Below are positions 57,630 to 64,000 of a DNA stretch of 64,000 bases, in pieces. Where the stretch lies: NCBI RefSeq assembly GCF_003255815.1, contig NC_037689.1:143145888-143209887 (forward strand). Reading direction: 5' to 3'. The position numbers were made by a program, and so were the translations under genes. This DNA is from Theropithecus gelada (lineage: Eukaryota > Chordata > Mammalia > Primates > Cercopithecidae). The notes under the pieces are model-generated. The model worked only from the letters and a program-made list of their open reading frames with translations, searched no databases and was not told the origin of the DNA. Positions within the stretch are counted from its first letter, which is position 1. Each line of letters starts with the position of its first letter.

Positions 57630-60167
57630 ATGCTGAGCGGCGTTTGGTTCCTCAGTGTGTTAACCGTGGCCGGGATCTTACAGACGGAGAGTCGCAAAAC
57701 TGCCAAAGACATTTGCAAGATCCGCTGTCTGTGCGAAGAAAAGGAAAACGTACTGAATATTAACTGTGAGAACAAAGGATTTACAACAGTTAGCCTGCTC
57801 CAGCCCCCCCAGTATCGAATCTATCAGCTTTTTCTCAATGGAAACCTCTTGACAAGACTGTATCCAAACGAATTTGTCAATTACTCCAACGCGGTGACTC
57901 TTCACCTAGGTAACAACGGGTTACAGGAGATCCGAACAGGGGCATTCAGTGGCCTGAAAACTCTCAAAAGACTGCATCTCAACAACAACAAGCTTGAGAT
58001 ATTGAGGGAGGACACCTTCCTGGGCCTGGAGAGCCTGGAGTATCTCCAGGCCGACTACAATTACATCAGTGCCATCGAGGCCGGGGCATTCAGCAAACTT
58101 AACAAGCTCAAAGTGCTCATCCTGAATGACAACCTTCTGCTTTCACTGCCCAGCAATGTGTTCCGCTTTGTCCTGCTGACCCACTTAGACCTCAGGGGGA
58201 ATAGGTTAAAAGTAATGCCTTTTGCTGGCGTCCTTGAACATATTGGAGGGATCATGGAGATTCAGCTGGAGGAAAATCCATGGAATTGCACTTGTGACTT
58301 ACTTCCTCTCAAGGCTTGGCTAGATACCATAACTGTTTTTGTGGGAGAGATTGTCTGTGAAACTCCCTTTAGGTTGCATGGGAAAGATGTGACCCAGCTG
58401 ACCCGGCAAGACCTCTGTCCCAGAAAAAGTGCCAGTGACTCTAGTCAGAGGGGCAGCCATGCTGACACCCACGTCCAAAGGCTGTCACCTACAATGAATC
58501 CTGCTCTCAACCCAACCAGGGCTCCAAAAGCCAGCCGGCCGCCCAAAATGAGAAATCGTCCAACTCCCCGAGTGACTGTGTCAAAGGACAGGCAAAGTTT
58601 TGGACCTATCATGGTGTACCAGACCAAGTCTCCTGTGCCTCTCACCTGTCCCAGCAGCTGTGTCTGCACCTCTCAGAGCTCAGACAATGGTCTGAACGTA
58701 AATTGCCAAGAAAGGAAGTTCACTAATATCTCTGACCTGCAGCCCAAACCGACCAGTCCAAAGAAACTCTACCTAACAGGGAACTATCTTCAAACTGTCT
58801 ATAAGAATGACCTCTTAGAATACAGTTCTTTGGACTTACTGCACTTAGGAAACAACAGGATTGCGGTCATTCAGGAAGGTGCCTTTACAAACCTGACCAG
58901 TTTACGCAGACTTTATCTGAATGGCAATTACCTTGAAGTGCTGTACCCTTCTATGTTTGATGGACTGCAGAGCTTGCAATATCTCTATTTAGAGTATAAT
59001 GTCATTAAGGAAATTAAGCCCCTGACCTTTGATGCTTTGATTAACCTACAGCTACTGTTTCTGAACAACAACCTTCTTCGGTCCTTACCTGATAATATAT
59101 TTGGGGGGACGGCCCTAACCAGGCTGAATCTGAGAAACAACCATTTTTCTCACCTGCCCGTGAAAGGGGTTCTGGATCAGCTGCCGGCTTTCATCCAGAT
59201 AGATCTGCAAGAGAACCCCTGGGACTGTACTTGTGACATCATGGGGTTGAAAGACTGGACAGAACATGCCAACTCCCCTGTCATCATTAATGAGGTGACT
59301 TGCGAATCTCCTGCTAAGCATGCAGGGGAGATACTAAAATTTCTGGGGAGGGAGGCTATCTGTCCAGACAGCCCAAACTTGTCAGATGGAACCATCTTGT
59401 CAATGAATCATAATACAGACACACCTCGGTCGCTTAGTGTGTCTCCCAGTTCCTATCCTGAACTACACACTGAAGTTCCACTGTCTGTCTTAATTCTGGG
59501 ATTGCTTGTTGTTTTCATCTTATCTGTCTGTTTTGGGGCCGGTTTATTCGTCTTTGTCTTGAAACGCCGAAAGGGAGTGCCAAGTGTTCCCAGGAATACC
59601 AACAACTTAGACGTAAGTTCCTTTCAATTACAGTATGGGTCTTACAACACTGAGACTCACGATAAAACAGACGGCCATGTCTACAACTATATCCCCCCAC
59701 CTGTGGGTCAGATGTGCCAAAACCCCATCTACATGCAGAAGGAAGGAGACCCAGTAGCCTATTACCGAAACCTGCAAGAGTTCAGCTACAGCAACCTGGA
59801 GGAGAAAAAAGAAGAGCCAGCCACACCTGCTTACACAATAAGTGCCACTGAGCTGCTAGAAAAGCAGGCCACACCAAGAGAGCCTGAGCTGCTGTATCAA
59901 AATATTGCTGAGCGAGTCAAGGAACTCCCCAGCACAGGCCTAGTCCACTATAACTTTTGTACCTTACCTAAAAGGCAGTTTGCCCCTTCCTATGAGTCTC
60001 GACGCCAAAACCAAGACAGAATCAATAAAACCGTTTTATATGGAACTCCCAGGAAATGCTTCGTGGGGCAGTCAAAACCCAACCATCCTTTACTGCAAGC
60101 TAAGCCGCAATCAGAACCGGACTACCTCGAAGTTCTGGAAAAACAAACTGCAATCAGTCAGCTGTGA
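57630..60167 (+). CDS. SLITRK2: SLIT and NTRK-like protein 2
   Basis: Intact 845-codon frame in a single exon. SLITRK proteins are neuronal single-pass adhesion molecules; SLITRK2 acts at the postsynaptic membrane, promotes synapse formation by binding presynaptic LAR-type receptor phosphatases, and its variants cause X-linked neurodevelopmental disease (established knowledge). Visible domains: signal peptide 1-21; cysteine-rich cap (C29, C33, C35, C46); leucine-rich repeats about 61-204; LRRCT (N-P-W-N-C-T-C-D at 216-223) to C263; basic, proline-rich linker 265-335; second cap (C340, C344, C346, C359); repeats about 378-512; second LRRCT from 529; stalk; membrane helix 618-644; stop-transfer K-R-R-K; cytoplasmic tail of about 200 residues. 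N-glycosylation motifs at N84, N219, N366, N421 and N583. The tail has tyrosines Y756, Y774 and Y832; the last lies in Y-L-E-V-L, echoing the Trk C terminus. The ATG has A at -3 and a signal peptide follows directly. Confidence 0.98.
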   Translation: MLSGVWFLSVLTVAGILQTESRKTAKDICKIRCLCEEKENVLNINCENKGFTTVSLLQPPQYRIYQLFLNGNLLTRLYPNEFVNYSNAVTLHLGNNGLQEIRTGAFSGLKTLKRLHLNNNKLEILREDTFLGLESLEYLQADYNYISAIEAGAFSKLNKLKVLILNDNLLLSLPSNVFRFVLLTHLDLRGNRLKVMPFAGVLEHIGGIMEIQLEENPWNCTCDLLPLKAWLDTITVFVGEIVCETPFRLHGKDVTQLTRQDLCPRKSASDSSQRGSHADTHVQRLSPTMNPALNPTRAPKASRPPKMRNRPTPRVTVSKDRQSFGPIMVYQTKSPVPLTCPSSCVCTSQSSDNGLNVNCQERKFTNISDLQPKPTSPKKLYLTGNYLQTVYKNDLLEYSSLDLLHLGNNRIAVIQEGAFTNLTSLRRLYLNGNYLEVLYPSMFDGLQSLQYLYLEYNVIKEIKPLTFDALINLQLLFLNNNLLRSLPDNIFGGTALTRLNLRNNHFSHLPVKGVLDQLPAFIQIDLQENPWDCTCDIMGLKDWTEHANSPVIINEVTCESPAKHAGEILKFLGREAICPDSPNLSDGTILSMNHNTDTPRSLSVSPSSYPELHTEVPLSVLILGLLVVFILSVCFGAGLFVFVLKRRKGVPSVPRNTNNLDVSSFQLQYGSYNTETHDKTDGHVYNYIPPPVGQMCQNPIYMQKEGDPVAYYRNLQEFSYSNLEEKKEEPATPAYTISATELLEKQATPREPELLYQNIAERVKELPSTGLVHYNFCTLPKRQFAPSYESRRQNQDRINKTVLYGTPRKCFVGQSKPNHPLLQAKPQSEPDYLEVLEKQTAISQL

Positions 60168-61045
60168 AGGGAAATCATTTACAACCCTAAGGCATCAGAG
60201 GATGCTGCTCTGAGAACTGTTGGAAACAAGGACATTAGCTTTTGTGTTTGTTTTTGTTCTCCCTTTCCCAGTGTTAATGGGGGACTTTGAAAATGTTTGG
60301 GAGATAGAATGAAGTAATGATTTTGCTTTTGCAAGTTTTCCTTTAAATTATTTCTCTCTTGCTCTCCTCCCCACCTTTTTTTTTTTTCTCTTTTTCCCTT
60401 CTCTTCTTAGGAACCATCAGTGGACATGAATGTTTCTACAATGCATTTCTTCATATATTTCGTTTATGGTTTTGTTTCTTTTTTCTTCTTTGTTTTTCAG
60501 TGTGGGAGTGGGAAGAGGAGATTATAGTGACTGAAGAAAGAATAGGCAAACTTTTCAAATGAAAATGGATATTTAGTGTATTTTGTAGAAGATCTCCAAA
60601 GATCTTTTGTGACTACAACTTCTTTTGTAAATAATGATATATGGTATTTCCATCGTCAGTCACCGAGTATAGCCACTGGGCATCACTACTTTGTGTTAAA
60701 GTGCCTTCGCACTTTAAGTACATTACTTAAATGTTGCTTTTAGCTTTGATAAATTGAAAATATTTTAATGTGTTGTATTTTTGAAACTGAAAACACTGTA
60801 AAATAGATTGATGTGTCAGCTATATTAAGTCAACGTACAGTTTGCTTGAGTTATAGAAACCAGCCTGTCATCAAATGATTCTAGTTCTAGGACTTTGTAG
60901 GCTTAACTATAAAATATTTCCTTTCCTCTGGGTTTAAGTGATTTTATTTAAGTCAACTAAGGGGATTTAACAGTGGACTAGAGGTAATAAGCCACCTCAG
61001 TCAGGATTAATAATTCATTAATAAAATATATTTAACCCAATATCA
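60168..61045 (+). other. SLITRK2: Probable SLITRK2 3'UTR
   Basis: AT-rich with T-tracts (60371-60400) and no repeats. It runs from the TGA to just past the AATAAA at 61020-61025, giving a 3'UTR of about 870 bases. Longer forms using later signals are possible. Confidence 0.6.
61020..61025 (+). terminator. Polyadenylation signal AATAAA
   Basis: First canonical AATAAA downstream of the SLITRK2 stop. Cleavage would be expected 10-30 bases later. Weaker ATTAAA-like motifs occur near 61120 and 61319. Confidence 0.5.
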
Positions 61046-63645
61046 GAGTGAATTGAGCAATTAATGCCCTTCTGTAAATCATTATTTTACACTAACATGG
61101 TGAGTGTTTTAGATTATTTTCCTAATTAAAAGAACATGACACAGCTAGTAATATATTTTTCTGCATCGAATTAGGTATTTTTATATATTTAAATGAAAAA
61201 GTCTGTATTTCTAACTTTTTAATTGAAATTCATATTTTTTCTGCCTATTGAAACATTTTCTATAAACACACACCAGTAGAGGCCGCCACACACCTCATTT
61301 AACAAAGACATATGAGCCATTAAAGACCTTGAAGGAAGACTTCATGGGCGAGATTAAAACTTCCCAAGTAAGTTCTCTGCAAAATTCAAGGTAGCAGAGA
61401 TAAAAACGTATACATTACTCTCTATTTATTTTAGATCACAGGTTAGACTCATAATCCTTCTCAAATTTAACACTTTCTGACAAAACAGCATTTTCCTCTT
61501 GAGTTTAATTGAAGCATTAATGGGGTGCTATCAAATCAAGTACCATTTGCGTCTCCAAATCGATTAATAGTTACCTAAACCAAGACATTAAGCATCTTTT
61601 TCCTTCTGCCTTCTTTAGGCTTGTGTTACTTGAAGTTTTCCTTGTCAGCTTCAGCAAGACTTTCATTTTGGTGTTAGCATTAGGATGATTTTAATTAACC
61701 AAGTCTATATAACATTTACGAAGCCTTATTAGACTGTAAATAATTTTAGATGCAAACATGATTGTGTGATTTAAACAAACAGCCCTTCTTTACAACAAAA
61801 AATAGTTTTGTTTTGTCTATTGTAAATCCTTATGCAACTGGGATGGTGATCTGCATATAAAGTAGTTCAGCTTTTCAATTCCTTATTAAAGCAAGCGATG
61901 GCGTCTGAAAGAAGCACACTGTTTCCTTTTCATAAATAGGTTACTGCACATAATAATCCTTTATCATCATGTGGAGATTGAAGTGGATACGGATAACTTA
62001 CTTTTAAAGCTTTAAAATTACTAATAGTATATTGTCTGTCACTATAAACAATTCATGTGATAGGCTTTCAATTAGAAATTCCTTAAATCCAAATGATTTG
62101 GATTAATAATTACTGGTGTAAAATAGTTGTCTGTAAAAACAATAGAAGGTAATTGTGTATATATAATAACGTAAAGGGCATTGAAGGAAAAAATGTCTTT
62201 AACAACATAAAATCTCTGAATATCTACAGTGGTAAGATAACATGCTCATTCTTTGATTAGAGGTGATAAGTCCTATTTCGAGCCATTAGATGAAAGTTGA
62301 AAATGGTGGGCCAAAATGATCTACAGGAAAGTTAATGTACAGATATTTTACATTTCACAGAAGAGGAGCTAGAATATTATGCTAGTTGAATGTGGAGAAG
62401 ACTCCTGGAAACCACTTCATCTTTGAGTGAAGTATTTATATATACAAGAGTTTCAAAAATCCTTTTCTGACTGCTCTCATTTGATGCAATGATAAATACA
62501 GAATACAGAGGTAGGTATTTTGGGAAGTGATTGTGAAGGCAAATTTGCATATATATTCTGTTAAGATCGTTTTCAGGCTTAAATTACATGACTAGAGCTC
62601 TTGATGCAGTGATTCCACTTCAGTGCTCATTTTTATTTTTCTGAAAGTAAAGTCACTCCTGGAAAATGCCATTGTCGATAGAAAAAAAGTTAACTCATTA
62701 TATTTAAAGAGCGATGATACCTTAATATTAATTTACTGACATGATTTTAAAGACGCCTACTGGAAGAACTCAAATTTATAAACTCTTTTGCCTAATAATT
62801 ATGGTTTAATTCTATATCCTCTTCCTTGTTAGATTTATACTTTATTTGCAGTAGATTTTTAAATGAAATTATTTGAATGCATTCCAGACTATTTTATTTA
62901 AAATCATCCTACATCATATACTTTGAACCTTTATTTTCTAATGCAAACATAAACACTTTTAAGTTTTATTAACTCACTAGCATCCCCACTGACTATATTC
63001 TGTTTTGCTTTATCTGCTCAAGCATTTTCGACCATATTTTATTTTAGGATTTTTATTTTTATCTTCCACAGCTGGATATTGCTATTTCACTTTTATTTCA
63101 CATGCAGCTTTAAGAGGTATGAGCATCAGCACAGCAAAATGGTTCCAGCCTACAGAATGCGGTCTCCCAGGGCCCTGCCAGGAACGTATCTGTATGTCTG
63201 GCCCTTCAAATGACAAATGGTAATTCCCTTCTATTTTAGTTCTTAATTAGTTGCTTTCACTGTTTCCGAATATACCTGTGGCAAAGTTTTTATTGAAACA
63301 CTCAAAAATACTACTTCTCAGTCTGAACACAATTGCTAAGAGCCTAATTTGGTTCTGGACTTTGGTCAACCTGTGTGCCTTGTTAGTTCTCTCCAGCAGC
63401 TGGTGAGTAAAGAAATGACCCTTCAATTTCCTCTCCTTTTTCCTCTGACCTCTAATGGGACTTAATTTTTCTTAATGTCTCCAAGTCATCAAGGGCTTAA
63501 TAATTTATGAATTTTACAAAAAGCATTTAAGGAATAAGAAAGAGGTTCTGTGATTTTTCAGACTCTGAAAATTCATTTTGATTCTACATATTCCAGAAAT
63601 ATACTGGGTTGGATGCTAGAGTGAAGAAAGCCATCCAGACAATTC
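61046..63645. other. Repeat-free DNA downstream of SLITRK2
   Basis: About 2.6 kb of AT-rich DNA with no Alu, L1 or LTR recognised. The 72-codon frame at 63005-63223 starts hydrophobic but I do not recognise it. A small transcript, TMEM257 (CXorf1), is recorded near SLITRK2 in human Xq27.3; I cannot identify it here. Confidence 0.4.
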
Positions 63646-63850
63646 TCCCAGTCCATTCATTTCTTCATTCAGCAGTTATTGAGTGCTTATTTTCTGGGTG
63701 CCTGGCTCTAGGCTGCGTCCTGAGACATACAGTGGACAGGGTCTCTACCCTCCTCACAACACTTTCTTCACCCTCCACGCCACCCCCCTACTACTCACTC
63801 TCACCCTGTCAAGGAGCTTAGTGCTGATAAGGAAGTGTCTTACCTGAATG
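63646..63850 (-). repeat. L2 3' end, antisense, with a C-rich interruption
   Basis: 'ttcttcattcagcagttatt', 'gagtgcttattttctgggtg', 'gacatacagtggacagggtc' and 'tgtcaaggagcttagtgctg' match the reverse complement of the L2 tail, with a C-rich stretch (63763-63808) inserted between them. Confidence 0.65.
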
Positions 63851-64000
63851 GCAGTCGCCCAGATTAACAGTGGAGACAGTAATGCAATGCAGAAAAAGTT
63901 GAGTTTTTAAAGGTGCTTCTGTGCAGTAAGGTATAAAACTGATATATAATAAGTAGCCTAGCTATAGTCTGACATCTCTTTAGAATTACTCAGCTAAAAA
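63851..64000. other. Unassigned window end
   Basis: Single-copy DNA; nothing recognised before the window edge. Confidence 0.4.

Noticed and set aside
63005..63223. 72-codon frame with a hydrophobic start, considered as TMEM257 (CXorf1)
   Set aside because: I do not recognise the sequence as that protein. Hydrophobic frames are common in T-rich DNA. The proximity is from general knowledge only.

Overview
The window looks like human (or very close primate) nuclear DNA. It carries about eight Alu elements (one AluY-like), young L1 3' ends, THE1/MST and MLT1 LTRs, Tigger and MADE1 DNA transposons, MIR and L2 remnants, and one intact vertebrate gene. That gene is a single-exon reading frame of 845 codons at 57630-60167, which I recognise as SLITRK2, a postsynaptic adhesion protein. 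SLITRK2 maps to Xq27.3 in human, so the window is probably the gene-poor DNA 5' of SLITRK2, the gene itself, and about 4 kb 3' of it. I found no prokaryotic features, CRISPR array, tRNA or rRNA.

Positions 1-50700 are a gene desert built largely of repeats. Main landmarks: an old L1 3' end (2878-4345); an L1 with a twin-priming inversion later split by a nearly full-length Tigger1 (7920-12042); a solitary ERV1-type LTR (12847-13705); a broken retrocopy of UFM1 immediately after it (about 13890-14300); an L1M split by an MST LTR (19735-20665); two same-strand L1 3' halves (28125-29165 and 39180-40590); a MADE1 hairpin with a duplicated arm (30613-30700); a MER5-in-MIR nest (34620-35075); a 115-bp tandem duplication beside an Alu (41786-42013); a THE1/MST LTR with perfect 5-bp target duplications (46029-46396); and a 77-bp segment copied 2.4 kb away into an AT microsatellite (46826-46902 to 49184-49252).

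Positions 50730-64000 change character. Primate-specific repeats vanish and the DNA is largely single-copy. A CpG-rich block (about 53090-53900) preceded by a long pyrimidine tract contains a strong splice donor and probably holds an upstream first exon. A second promoter-like block near 56650-56900 has a palindromic cAMP response element, followed by a 5'UTR with a short upstream ORF, a candidate donor at 57087, a pyrimidine-rich acceptor near 57598, and the SLITRK2 coding exon. The 3'UTR probably ends soon after the AATAAA at 61020.

I see no undescribed multi-gene system. The points most worth checking are the UFM1 retrocopy, the copied segment, the twin-primed L1/Tigger1 nest, the MADE1 variant, and the two-promoter layout of SLITRK2. 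Repeat family names come from memory of consensus sequences and should be confirmed with RepeatMasker/Dfam.
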